From Fodinibius sediminis (GTDB lineage: Bacteria > Bacteroidota > Rhodothermia > Balneolales > Balneolaceae): a stretch of DNA of 64,000 bases. The translations under genes were made by a program, and so were the position numbers. Under the pieces are notes generated by a model. That model saw only the letters and a program-made list of their open reading frames with translations, searched no databases and was not told the origin of the DNA. The stretch is from contig NZ_FXTH01000007.1 in assembly GCF_900182555.1 (NCBI RefSeq), positions 124,001-188,000 on the forward strand. The letters run 5' to 3'. Positions 17,195-26,262 of this stretch are shown in pieces. How positions within the stretch are numbered: the first letter of the stretch is position 1; every line of letters begins with the position of its first letter.

Positions 17195-18907
17195 TTAAAG
17201 ATTGCCCTTGTTCATTTGATCAGTAATATATTCCGATGTCCGCATCGACAGTGCCAGAATGGTCCAGGTGGTATTCTTGTGGGGCTGAGATACGAAGGGC
17301 CCTCCATCGGCGACGAAGAGGTTATCAACGTCGTGAGCCTGACAGTATTTATTAAGTACTGAGGTCTTGGGATCATCGCCCATCCGGGTGGTTCCCACCT
17401 CGTGGATAATTTCCCCAGGGGTGGAGATTCCATAGCCATCCTCCCTGGAGGGCATGTCCCAGAGCGGCGTGCCTCCCATTTCTCCAATGATATTGCGGAA
17501 GGTCTTCTGCATATGCCGGACCTGGCGGTATTCATGATCGCTCCAGTTATAATTGAACCGCAGCACGGGGATTCCCCATTCGTCAACGACATTGGGATCA
17601 ATCTCGCAGTAGTTCTCTTCGAAGCCGATACTCTCTCCCCGGCCGGAGAAACCAACAATGGAGCCATAATAACGGCGATAGTCCTCTTTAAGCTGCTTCC
17701 CGTATCCGCCGCCGCCTTTGGGCCGATCCTGGTAAAGATCACTATAGTTCTGAATGCCGCCCATAAATCCGTAGCTGGGCATGCCTCGTCCCCCCCACAG
17801 TTCCACATGATAGCCGCGGGGAAAATCAAGGCTGCTGTTGTCTTTCCACCATGGGATATACAGGTGCATTCCCCCGGTGCCATCCTCATTGTGGGCCGGC
17901 ATATTCATCAAATCGGGGATAAGTCCCGCTACAGAAGTACCCGTGGTATCCATCAGGTATTTCCCCACCGTGCCACTTGAGTTGGCAAGTCCATCCGGGA
18001 AATCGGGGGATTTCGAATTCAGCAAGAGACGGGCCGACTCACAGGCACTGGCCGCCAGTACCACGACCTTGGCCCGCACCTTATATTCCTGCTTATCTTC
18101 CTTGTTGACATAGGATACGCCGGTCGCCTTGCCATCGCTGTAGGTTACTTCCCGAACCATCGCCCCGTTGATAATTTCGAGATTACCCGTTTCCAATGCC
18201 GGCGGAAGCAATACGGAGGGCGATGAAAAATTTGAGTGGGTAGAGCAACTTCGGTTACACTGACCACAGTAATGGCAGGCGGCACGACCGTTATGAGGCT
18301 CTGTTATGATAGAGAGACGTGAGGGGATACATGGTATGCCCATATTGTCACAGGCATCCTTGATCAGATGCTCGTAGCAGCGGGGTTCCGGCGGTGGCAT
18401 ATAGATCCCGCCGGGTTCGTTGGGAATACCTTCATTAGTTCCAAAAACACCGATAAGCTTGTCAATACGATCATAATAAGGCTTCACATCCTCGTACCCA
18501 ATCGGCCAGTCGTCCCCCAGGCCATCTATGCTTTTCACACGAAAGTCATCGGGACCAAAGCGCAGAGAAATACGTCCCCAGTGATTGGTCCGGCCTCCCA
18601 GCATCCGGCCGCGAAACCAGTCGAAATCGGTGCCATTGGTTGTCGTATAGGGTTCCCCCTCAATATCCCAGCCGCCAAAACAGGCATCAAATTCACCAAA
18701 AGGCTGCAACCGGGTACTGGCCCCGCGCCGTGGTGACTCGTAGGGCCAGGTGAACATGGCAAAATCCTCGGAGTCAAACCAGCCTCCCGCTTCCAGCATA
18801 ATAACATTAGCGCCCGCTTTGGTAAGTTCATGGGCAGCCATTCCTCCACCTGCTCCTGAACCTACGATACAAACATCATATTCTTCGGGACTTTCTTTAA
18901 TCTGCAT
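17195..18907 (-). CDS. GMC-family FAD oxidoreductase with four-cysteine cluster motif (candidate glycoside 3-dehydrogenase)
   Basis: A 570-residue flavoprotein. The FAD-binding Rossmann motif is VGSGAGGG (16-22), and the C-terminal GMC signature is present as HEVGTTRMG and, at the end, PHKNTTWTILALSMR (H543, N545). Between them, CHYCGQCNRSC places cysteines at 211, 214, 217 and 221, like the iron-sulfur segment of FAD-dependent glucose/gluconate dehydrogenase large subunits. No signal peptide is visible; export by hitch-hiking on the Tat signal of the downstream small subunit is likely. With the DUF1080 gene in the same operon, the likely reaction is oxidation of sugar or glycoside hydroxyls, perhaps at C3. 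Electrons would leave through the cluster to a cytochrome, none of which is in this operon. Confidence 0.9.
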   Translation of the reverse strand: MQIKESPEEYDVCIVGSGAGGGMAAHELTKAGANVIMLEAGGWFDSEDFAMFTWPYESPRRGASTRLQPFGEFDACFGGWDIEGEPYTTTNGTDFDWFRGRMLGGRTNHWGRISLRFGPDDFRVKSIDGLGDDWPIGYEDVKPYYDRIDKLIGVFGTNEGIPNEPGGIYMPPPEPRCYEHLIKDACDNMGIPCIPSRLSIITEPHNGRAACHYCGQCNRSCSTHSNFSSPSVLLPPALETGNLEIINGAMVREVTYSDGKATGVSYVNKEDKQEYKVRAKVVVLAASACESARLLLNSKSPDFPDGLANSSGTVGKYLMDTTGTSVAGLIPDLMNMPAHNEDGTGGMHLYIPWWKDNSSLDFPRGYHVELWGGRGMPSYGFMGGIQNYSDLYQDRPKGGGGYGKQLKEDYRRYYGSIVGFSGRGESIGFEENYCEIDPNVVDEWGIPVLRFNYNWSDHEYRQVRHMQKTFRNIIGEMGGTPLWDMPSREDGYGISTPGEIIHEVGTTRMGDDPKTSVLNKYCQAHDVDNLFVADGGPFVSQPHKNTTWTILALSMRTSEYITDQMNKGNL

Positions 18908-19076
18908 AAACTATTTATGTATACTTTGTCTGTTTTATTATTCGTTCGCACAGCTACCGGCAATTTGCAATTGCGCACTAATTAGTTCCGTGGCGTAGAG
19001 CGGGATGCATTCTAAATGAAATCTCCGGGAGATGCAACCCCAACCTTTAATCGAAACAATTTATTACAACGGCATA

Positions 19077-19101
19077 ATCCTCCCCCGGCCGGGAGGAGGA
19101 T
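19077..19101 (-). terminator. GC-rich stem-loop between SusD and the GMC gene
   Basis: A 25-nt near-perfect inverted repeat (ATCCTCC...GGAGGAT around CCCGG/CCGGG, one mismatched pair), 67 nt after the SusD stop. It is not followed by a clear T run on either strand. It may attenuate transcription or set the 3' end of the abundant SusCD mRNA, lowering expression of the enzymes downstream. Role is inferred. Confidence 0.45.
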
Positions 19102-19167
19102 CATATCCGCTTGGTAATTATTTTTTAAAATTTCTCAGAAAAAGCCGGTGAGCTTATTTTCTGAAAA

Positions 19168-20745
19168 TTAATAGCCCGGGTTCTGCTCAAGATTCGGGTT
19201 GGTCTGGATTTCATCATCCGGCAGCGGATACAGCAGCTGATGTTCCTGGTAGGTCTGTCCCCAGTTGTTGGACTGCCCGACCACATTCATAAAACGGACT
19301 TCGCCGGGATTGTCCTCCGAGGGCACCGGGTACTGGCGCGTACGCTGAATATCCGACCATATCTTAAAGTTCAAGGCCAGCTCGCGCAGCCGCTCTTTCC
19401 AGACCTCCTCAACAAACTCCTGCTCGGAAAGTACGGCCAGTGAGGCTTCAATGGTGCTGCGATCGGTCTGCCAGTAGGCCCGGCTTCGCACATCAGCAAG
19501 ATAGGAGATCGCCTCACTCGTCACCCCTTCGGAACGGACTATGGCCTCTGCGGCTATCAGCAGCACCTCAGCATAGCGATACACTCTAATGTCTCGCCCT
19601 CCCCGGCCGGTTTCAAAGATGGCATCCTCTTCAAACCACAGGTACGGGGCCCATTCGCCAAACTCATAGCTTTGTCCACCGTGTTCAAAGGAATGGTAGA
19701 AAAGCTGCTGATTCTGGATGCGAAGATCTTCGTCGGGGTTGTACATCCAGGTAAAAGCATCAATGGGACGATAGGCGTTCAGCGTTCGGCCATAGTTGAT
19801 ACCGGTCGGCCTGACCACCCCGGGGATGGTAATACGCGGATTGTCATTGGCATCGATTTCCGCATTATATTCAATGCCGTAGACATACTCCATGTCATTG
19901 TCGGATGTGCGCAACTTGTTATAGGCACTGCGGTCCGGAAGGGATCCATGCTCCACCAGCTGGTGGTTGCCCGCTTCTATAACCGATCGTGCGGCATCAG
20001 CGGCATTGGCGTAGTTGTCGGCCTGCAGCGGGTAGCCGGACATTTGAAGATAGACATCAGCCAGGAGGGTCTGGGCCGCCCCTTTTGTAATTCTGAATCC
20101 GTTCATTGGGAACGGGCCTTCGCCGAGGGCTCCCTGATCAATGGCCCAGTTCAAATCGGCTACAATTTGATTGTACACCGAGTCGGTGCTGGTTCGCTCT
20201 ACCTCAATGCCCTCCAGGCCCTCCACCGGTTCTGTGACCAGGGGAACATCACCGAACGACTTGACAAGGGCAAAATAGTTCAGTGCTCTGAAAAAACGGG
20301 CTTCAGCAAGCAGCTGATTTTTTTCGCCCTCACCCATACCCTGCATATCAGGGATATACTTCAGCGCTGTGTTGGCCCTCGATATAACATCGTAGTGCCC
20401 CGACCACCAACCGTCAAAAAACTGGTTTAGCACTTCCGGGCCTACCTGCAGATCCTGGGCGACCTGCCCCTGGATCCGTTCTCCCTTCCCTTCGTTATCA
20501 AAGTAGCCAGACATGTAGCCCCCCATCATAACATCGGCGCCGCCAAAACCTCCGGAATTGTAGAAACTGGCCCCCTGCCCATCTCTGTAAAGGCCGTTTA
20601 TCAGGCCTTTGGCCCCTTCCGGTGTTTTTAAAAGCTGGTCAACAGAAATTTCATCTTTGGGAGTTTCTGCTAAAAAATTGTCGCATGCACTCACCGCCCA
20701 AAAGGACAATACAAGAATAAAAACTAACTTCTTCATAGTATTCAT
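19168..20745 (-). CDS. SusD/RagB-family glycan-binding lipoprotein (locus 2)
   Basis: A 525-residue lipoprotein (type II signal, lipid cysteine about C21 in AVSACDNFL). The N-terminal helical core (YFALVKSFGDVPLVTEPV at about 150-170) and the C-terminal YPLPDDEIQTNPNLEQNPGY ending are standard for SusD. It is the surface lid and binding protein of the SusC encoded 21 nt upstream. Downstream, after 260 nt with a GC-rich hairpin, comes the GMC/DUF1080 enzyme group, so its ligand is probably an oligosaccharide or glycoside handled by oxidation. Confidence 0.95.
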   Translation of the reverse strand: MNTMKKLVFILVLSFWAVSACDNFLAETPKDEISVDQLLKTPEGAKGLINGLYRDGQGASFYNSGGFGGADVMMGGYMSGYFDNEGKGERIQGQVAQDLQVGPEVLNQFFDGWWSGHYDVISRANTALKYIPDMQGMGEGEKNQLLAEARFFRALNYFALVKSFGDVPLVTEPVEGLEGIEVERTSTDSVYNQIVADLNWAIDQGALGEGPFPMNGFRITKGAAQTLLADVYLQMSGYPLQADNYANAADAARSVIEAGNHQLVEHGSLPDRSAYNKLRTSDNDMEYVYGIEYNAEIDANDNPRITIPGVVRPTGINYGRTLNAYRPIDAFTWMYNPDEDLRIQNQQLFYHSFEHGGQSYEFGEWAPYLWFEEDAIFETGRGGRDIRVYRYAEVLLIAAEAIVRSEGVTSEAISYLADVRSRAYWQTDRSTIEASLAVLSEQEFVEEVWKERLRELALNFKIWSDIQRTRQYPVPSEDNPGEVRFMNVVGQSNNWGQTYQEHQLLYPLPDDEIQTNPNLEQNPGY

Positions 20746-20766
20746 GATATGTGTTAAAATGCGTGG

Positions 20767-23700
20767 TTAGAATCTAAAATTCACTCCAAGAGTAAATGTT
20801 CGCGGCTTCGGATACTGGTAAAAGAATATATTCTGCGTATTGGGATTACCGCCCCAAGAGGTCCCTTCCGGGTCATGCCCCTTGAAATCGGGATGGTGAA
20901 TCACAAATGCATTTTCCAGGCTCGCGGTGATTCGCATACGCTGCATGCCCAGTTTGGAGCTCGTTTCCTGATCCAGTGTATAGCCCAGTGAAAAGAGATT
21001 GCCCCTGATATAGGAACCATCCACGATCCAGTGACTGTCGGCCTGGGTGTTCTGTCCGGACAGCGGCTGATGCCTGATTCGCTGAATGGGCGTATTTTGA
21101 TGGTCAGGCGTCCAGGCATCATACAGCTGGGTGCTGATGCCGTTGGTCAAGGCCTGACGGTCTTCAGCGGTATGCAGGAACTGCTGCATGATCTCGCTCC
21201 CATAGACAAATTGTAAATCAGCGGTAAAATCAAAGTTTCCGAAGTTGAACTGGTTCACAAAACTTCCCGTCCAGTCCGGCATGCCGTGACCGATGATCTG
21301 CCGCTCTTCCGATCGCTTGGCCTCACCGGGAATTCGTCCTGCTTCAGCCGCCTCGGCCGCTTCATCCGTATTCCAGGTGCCATAACGCTTAAATCCATAA
21401 AAGGTACCGATGGGTTCGCCCACCCGCAGGATGGTCTGGCTACCAGACACCCAGTTCGGACCGGGGAAGATATCCTCATCCTCGGCACCAAGGCTTTCCA
21501 CCCTGTTGATGTTGTAGTTAAAGTTAAGCGTAGAAGACCAGAAGAAGTTGGACGACTGGATATTATTGGTGGTCAGCATGAAATCGACCCCACGGTTTGA
21601 GACCGACCCCACATTGTCCATAACCACATCAAAGCCGGTGGTAGCCGGGATGGGACGGTTGAGCAGCAGGTCATCCGTTAACTTATAGTAGTAATCCGCT
21701 TCCAGCGACACCACCTGGTTGAAGAGATCAACCTCCATACCAACGTTATACTGGGTCGTCTTTTCCCATTCCAGGTCGGGGTTGGCCAGCCGCTGCAGGC
21801 TGCTGGAGGTCTGTCTTGCACCTCCTATCAGTACCGTTCCGGAACTAATGGTTGACAGTGACTGGTACACACCGATTTCAGTATTACCGGTTTTACCGAC
21901 CGATCCTTTGAACTTCAGGTAGTCGATAAAATTCAGATCCGACATGAAATCTTCGTTTGATGCTGTCCAGCCCAGGCCCAACGAGGGGAAAAAGCCATAC
22001 TTATTATTTTCTCCGAAACGAGAAGAGCCGTCCATGCGGCTTGTAAATGTTACACTGTAGGTTTCATCGTAGGTATAGCTGCCCCGGGCAAAGTAGGAGT
22101 TCATTGTCCAGTCCCAGGCGTTGGATGAGGGGATACCGTTGATGTCGGTCGCCGCATCAATGTTATTGGTGCGGTACAAGTCATTGGGGAATTCGCGTAC
22201 GCTTGAGTAGTCGCCCCGGTAGTCGGTTCCCTGCCAGCTGGCTCCCAGTACGGCGTTCAAACTGTGATTGCCGCTGTCCAGGATATAGGTCAAATAGTTC
22301 TCGTTCTGCCAGTAGGTAGTCTCACTGTTCGATATAGACGCATTCCCAACGGAAGCTTCCGGAGACACCAGGTCGGTAGGCTGGTAGGTTCTGGCTTCAT
22401 AATTGGTATTATCGATCCCGAACTGGGTTCGGAACTCCAAATTAGGAGTAATCTGGAATTCTGCATAGGTATTACCAAAAAGTTGGATTCTATCCCTGAG
22501 CCTGTCTTCCTCGAGGGCGCGCTGCACCGGGTTGGGCTGGCCTTCGAGGGTCAGGCTGCGTATATCGTTATAATGCGTATAGGTACCATCCTCCCACCGT
22601 ACCGGCAGAATAGGAGCAAATTCAATCATCGTTCGGCGGATTTCCTGTCCACCTCCTCCTTCTTCAATGTTATTTTCCCAGGTTTTGTTGACCGTCAGAT
22701 TTGTACCCAGAGACAGCCAGTCGGTGGGCGTGGTATCATAGACGATTTTTGCACTGGCCCGTTTCATCCAGGAATTAAGGATGATTCCCTCATTGTTGGT
22801 ATAGTTGAGGAAACCGCCAAAAGATGAATTTTCACCACCGGACTGAATCCCTATCTGATGGTCATGTGAGAGGGCAGTGCGGGTCACCGCATCCTGCCAG
22901 TCCGTATCGTAGATTGGGTTCCCCTGGTCATCAAACAGCTTTTCCATATCCGGAGACAAATCCAGTGTTGGTTCTTCGCCCGGGGCATAATCATCAAACA
23001 GAGGAGCATTTTCATAACCGGTACGCTGAACTTTCATAAACTCTTCCGCATTCATTGCATCCATGCGGCCGCGCATCCTGCCCACGCTGAAAGAGCCGTC
23101 ATAACTCACAACCACCTCATCGGAGACGGCGTCGCCCCGTTTCGTAGTCACCAGGATCACCCCGTTGGCTCCGCGCGATCCGTAAATGGCCGTGGCAGAA
23201 GCATCCTTCAGAACCTCAATACTTTCAATATCGTTGGGATTCATATACTCAATACCACTCTGCATCACAACCCCGTCCACAACATAGAGAGGATCGGTAT
23301 CCGCGTTGATGGAGCCCGAACCCCTGATAACCACCCTGTTGCTTCCTGTCGGTGATCCGGAGTTGGTGAAAATATTTACGCCTGCCACTTTACCCCTCAA
23401 GCTCTGCAGCGCATTGAAGGAGGGCTGCTTTTCCAGGTCGGCCTCCGAAACCATTCCAATAGATCCTGTCACATCTGATTTTCGCTGGACGCCATAACCT
23501 GTAACAACCAGCTCTTCGCCCGAGATCGTCTCTGACTGCAGGGATACATTGATTTCCGTTCTGCCATTAATGGGCACTTCCCGGCTCTGGTATCCGATGA
23601 AGGAAAAAATCAGGGTATCCTGCAGGGATGGGACATTCAGCTGGTAGGCACCCTCTCCATCCGTGGAAGTACCAGTAGTGGTACCCTTTACCATAACATT

Positions 23701-24213
23701 TACCCCCGGCAGCACTTCACCTGTACTGGCATCGGTAACCGTACCACCGATGGGTTCCATAACAGTTTTGCTGAATTTATCCCTCCGACTGGTCAACACC
23801 AAATGATTATTGGGAGACAGTGCAAACCGCAGGCCTGTCCCTTCCAGGATGGTCCACAACGCTTTATTGACCGTCACGCTTTGTGCTCCCAGCGTCACCC
23901 GTTTTGACAGGGGGACCTGCTGATCGCTGTAGGAAAGCTGCAGACCCGCCTTAGCTGCAACATCCTGCAGCGCAGCTTTCAGCGCAACGTCCTGGTATTC
24001 AATCATAATCATCTTGTTAAGTGATGGTGGTGTTGTTCGGCTGTTGGTAATATTGACCCCGGAAAAAACCGAAGCTTTTGTATACAAACTGCCATTATCG
24101 ACAGCCGGTGTATCCTGTGCCTGAGTGGCATTCACTGCGAGTAGAAACACCGATAAAAAACAGACTATCTCTATCCCGTTCCGTAAGATCCCGCCTTGGT
24201 TGCGTTTTCTCAT
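20767..24213 (-). CDS. SusC/RagA TonB-linked transporter with STN domain (locus 2)
   Basis: A 1148-residue outer membrane transporter. The start at 24213 (MRKRNQGG) is chosen because GGAG lies 6 nt upstream; an ATG 12 nt earlier is less likely. Domain order: signal sequence, STN domain (about 65-145, KAALQDVAAKAGLQLSYS), carboxypeptidase regulatory-like domain (about 155-230), TonB-box-like VVTGYGVQ, plug (about 245-360, with DASATAIYGSRGANGVI), then barrel ending in FRF. The STN domain pairs with the FecR gene 23 nt upstream, giving ligand-driven induction. It works with the SusD downstream. Confidence 0.95.
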   Translation of the reverse strand: MRKRNQGGILRNGIEIVCFLSVFLLAVNATQAQDTPAVDNGSLYTKASVFSGVNITNSRTTPPSLNKMIMIEYQDVALKAALQDVAAKAGLQLSYSDQQVPLSKRVTLGAQSVTVNKALWTILEGTGLRFALSPNNHLVLTSRRDKFSKTVMEPIGGTVTDASTGEVLPGVNVMVKGTTTGTSTDGEGAYQLNVPSLQDTLIFSFIGYQSREVPINGRTEINVSLQSETISGEELVVTGYGVQRKSDVTGSIGMVSEADLEKQPSFNALQSLRGKVAGVNIFTNSGSPTGSNRVVIRGSGSINADTDPLYVVDGVVMQSGIEYMNPNDIESIEVLKDASATAIYGSRGANGVILVTTKRGDAVSDEVVVSYDGSFSVGRMRGRMDAMNAEEFMKVQRTGYENAPLFDDYAPGEEPTLDLSPDMEKLFDDQGNPIYDTDWQDAVTRTALSHDHQIGIQSGGENSSFGGFLNYTNNEGIILNSWMKRASAKIVYDTTPTDWLSLGTNLTVNKTWENNIEEGGGGQEIRRTMIEFAPILPVRWEDGTYTHYNDIRSLTLEGQPNPVQRALEEDRLRDRIQLFGNTYAEFQITPNLEFRTQFGIDNTNYEARTYQPTDLVSPEASVGNASISNSETTYWQNENYLTYILDSGNHSLNAVLGASWQGTDYRGDYSSVREFPNDLYRTNNIDAATDINGIPSSNAWDWTMNSYFARGSYTYDETYSVTFTSRMDGSSRFGENNKYGFFPSLGLGWTASNEDFMSDLNFIDYLKFKGSVGKTGNTEIGVYQSLSTISSGTVLIGGARQTSSSLQRLANPDLEWEKTTQYNVGMEVDLFNQVVSLEADYYYKLTDDLLLNRPIPATTGFDVVMDNVGSVSNRGVDFMLTTNNIQSSNFFWSSTLNFNYNINRVESLGAEDEDIFPGPNWVSGSQTILRVGEPIGTFYGFKRYGTWNTDEAAEAAEAGRIPGEAKRSEERQIIGHGMPDWTGSFVNQFNFGNFDFTADLQFVYGSEIMQQFLHTAEDRQALTNGISTQLYDAWTPDHQNTPIQRIRHQPLSGQNTQADSHWIVDGSYIRGNLFSLGYTLDQETSSKLGMQRMRITASLENAFVIHHPDFKGHDPEGTSWGGNPNTQNIFFYQYPKPRTFTLGVNFRF

Positions 24214-24236
24214 AAAAAGCTCCATTAGATTAAGGT

Positions 24237-25274
24237 TTATTGTGAATTTTGGTTAAAGCTTATGGTCCGCCCCTCTCTCTGAAATTCCGCATCCAGAGAG
24301 AGCGCCAGAATATTCAGTACTTCCAACAGCGGCTCGTCATCAAATGAGGCGGTTACCTGCTGATCAAGCAGGGAAACCTCCGCCTCGACTTTTATATTAT
24401 ACCACCGTTCCAGCTGGGGTATGACCTTTTCAAACGGTGTTGACCTAAAGACCAGCCGCCCATCCTTCCATGCAACATATGATGCGATATCCGGCACGTT
24501 GCTCATGTTTTTTTCTCCATCCCTTCCCAGCACCCCTACCTGACTGGCCGTCAAATGCAGCTCACCGGAAGCCTCTGCCCCTGCAGTATTCAAAGCTACA
24601 CGCCCCTCTTCAACTGCCACCTGCACCTGCTCATCCCGGGGGTAGGCCTTGACCCCAAATTTCGTGCCCAGTACTTTCGTAGCTGAGTGAGCCGAATATA
24701 CGATGAATGGGAGATCGGGATCATGGGCCACCTCAAAGAAAGCCTCCCCTCTCAGCTTCACGCTGCGGATGGAATCCCCGAAGTTGGCTGATAATTCAAG
24801 ATGAGAGGCTGCATTGAGATACACCCGGGTACCATCAGATAATCGGAACGACGTTCGCTGCCCCAATGCTGTTGAAACCTCCTGTATCCGGGTCCCTTTT
24901 TGAGCGATTTCGTTATCGGCCAGGTCAAAATCCGGAACAAAGAAATACAATAACACAGCTACGAAAACTACTGCAGCAGCGGCTACGGAAACAGCAAGGG
25001 AACGATTATACCCTTTTCTGTTCGGTACATTGTCTCGAATGCTGTGAATATTGCCTGCTGGATCCTTTTCCGACAGGTTATCCTTAAAAGATTCCCATGC
25101 CTTTTCGGCATCAACACCTACTTCACGTGCAGGTTTCACATTCCAGATTTTTACCAGTCTCTGAATTTTTTTCCTGTTATCACTGCTCGCCTCTATCCAA
25201 TCTTCAACTTGTTTTTTTTCTTCCGGCGTGCATTCTCCCGCCAGGTATTTGTGCAGCAAAGTCCAATTCATCAA
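24237..25274 (-). CDS. FecR-family anti-sigma/signal transducer (locus 2)
   Basis: A 345-residue inner-membrane regulator: cytoplasmic anti-sigma region (about 1-90), one membrane helix (about 93-112, LAVSVAAAAVVFVAVLLYFF), FecR domain (about 130-235; FRLSDGTRVYLNAASHLEL, GEAFFEVAHD) and a C-terminal DUF4974 domain (about 270-340). It links the STN domain of the SusC just downstream to the ECF factor just upstream (25387-25941). Layout is the same as in locus 1, so these are two separate, parallel sensing units. Confidence 0.93.
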   Translation of the reverse strand: MMNWTLLHKYLAGECTPEEKKQVEDWIEASSDNRKKIQRLVKIWNVKPAREVGVDAEKAWESFKDNLSEKDPAGNIHSIRDNVPNRKGYNRSLAVSVAAAAVVFVAVLLYFFVPDFDLADNEIAQKGTRIQEVSTALGQRTSFRLSDGTRVYLNAASHLELSANFGDSIRSVKLRGEAFFEVAHDPDLPFIVYSAHSATKVLGTKFGVKAYPRDEQVQVAVEEGRVALNTAGAEASGELHLTASQVGVLGRDGEKNMSNVPDIASYVAWKDGRLVFRSTPFEKVIPQLERWYNIKVEAEVSLLDQQVTASFDDEPLLEVLNILALSLDAEFQREGRTISFNQNSQ

Positions 25275-25386
25275 TTCTTACCGAATCCTCAAATATCATT
25301 TTTTTAGAGTTCTATAGTTTATACAACTGAAAAGAGAGGGACCCTGTAATTTTTTTTATTTTTTTTGCAAAAGAGACAAAAAAATA

Positions 25387-25941
25387 TCATCCCGATATAT
25401 ATTGGGCGAGAGACTGGCGCAATGTTTTGAGTGCTCGGCTCATTTGCGATTCCACGGTTTTAACCGAGATATCCAGTACGGATGCGATTTCACGATAGGT
25501 CAGGCCCTCCCTGCGGCTTAACTTGTACACCTGCCGGGCACGACTGGGCAGATTCTCAATCGCCCGCTGCGCGGCCTGTACAAATTCCGAAGGTTCTTCT
25601 TTTCTTTCACTGTGATGCTGGGTTACCGGGGAGGGCTTAACCCATTCAATTTTGCGATTGTATTCGCGGGCCAGCTCCTTATGCTTGATATGATTGAGCG
25701 CCTTGTTCCTGACTGATTTATAGAGGTAGGACTTTATGTTTTTCCGGGGATCCAGCGACTCCCTTGACTGCCACAAGCCCAGAAAAACCTCCTGGACCAG
25801 CTCCTCGGAGATGTGCCGGGAATGGGTATACTGCCACGAAAACTGACACAGGGGGTCATAAAAGCGAAGAAAAAGCTTTTTAAAGGCCTTTTGATCACCC
25901 TTTTTTATTTTTTTGACCCATAACATGGTGCCATTTTTCAT
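25387..25941 (-). CDS. ECF sigma factor of SusCD locus 2
   Basis: A 184-residue ECF sigma factor with region 2 (about 20-90; SEELVQEVFLGLWQSRE) and region 4 (about 120-175; GLTYREIASVLDISVKTVESQMSRALKTLR). It heads the operon sigma, FecR, SusC, SusD, GMC, small subunit, DUF1080. Unlike the other two ECF factors in the window it has no hydrophobic tail (ends LAQYISG). It is expected to be held by the FecR protein encoded next and freed when the glycan binds SusC/SusD. Confidence 0.94.
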   Translation of the reverse strand: MKNGTMLWVKKIKKGDQKAFKKLFLRFYDPLCQFSWQYTHSRHISEELVQEVFLGLWQSRESLDPRKNIKSYLYKSVRNKALNHIKHKELAREYNRKIEWVKPSPVTQHHSERKEEPSEFVQAAQRAIENLPSRARQVYKLSRREGLTYREIASVLDISVKTVESQMSRALKTLRQSLAQYISG

Positions 25942-26262
25942 ACAATTCTGATAATTTCCCGTACGGAATTATTACCTTTTATACCATAATCTCATGAGGC
26001 TAAAAACGTTTGCTTGATGCTGGCAGGGTTTAGCGGGGCAGTGAATGCTGCATCCTGGATAAGCATCGAAAGAAATGAATCAGCAATACCGCTCCATCAG
26101 GACGTGAAAAATCACGTTTTTTAACCCCTACTACTTGAATGGCTTCCATGACACCGGGTATATGTTCACCCTTCCACCTACCCTCATCTATCTGTGATAA
26201 GGATAAGGCGCTCTCATACCCTGCGCCTTATCCCTTTATCACAACAACCTGTTATCTTCGTT
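25942..26262. other. Intergenic region upstream of ECF sigma gene
   Basis: About 320 nt between the sigma gene start and the epimerase stop. It must hold the promoter for locus 2, not identifiable with confidence. A near-palindrome around CCGTACGG lies just upstream of the sigma start, and a strong hairpin lies at 26193-26243. No gene seen. Confidence 0.6.
26193..26243 (-). terminator. Strong long stem-loop after the exported epimerase gene
   Basis: A perfect 11-bp stem (GGATAAGGCGC/GCGCCTTATCC, 26201-26211 and 26223-26233) with an 11-nt loop is extended by a further 8 bp (TGTGATAA/TTATCACA) past a 2-nt bulge. It begins about 20 nt after the epimerase stop on the minus strand. There is no T run, so it may be a Rho-assisted terminator or a 3' mRNA stabiliser rather than a classic intrinsic terminator. 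Confidence 0.6.
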
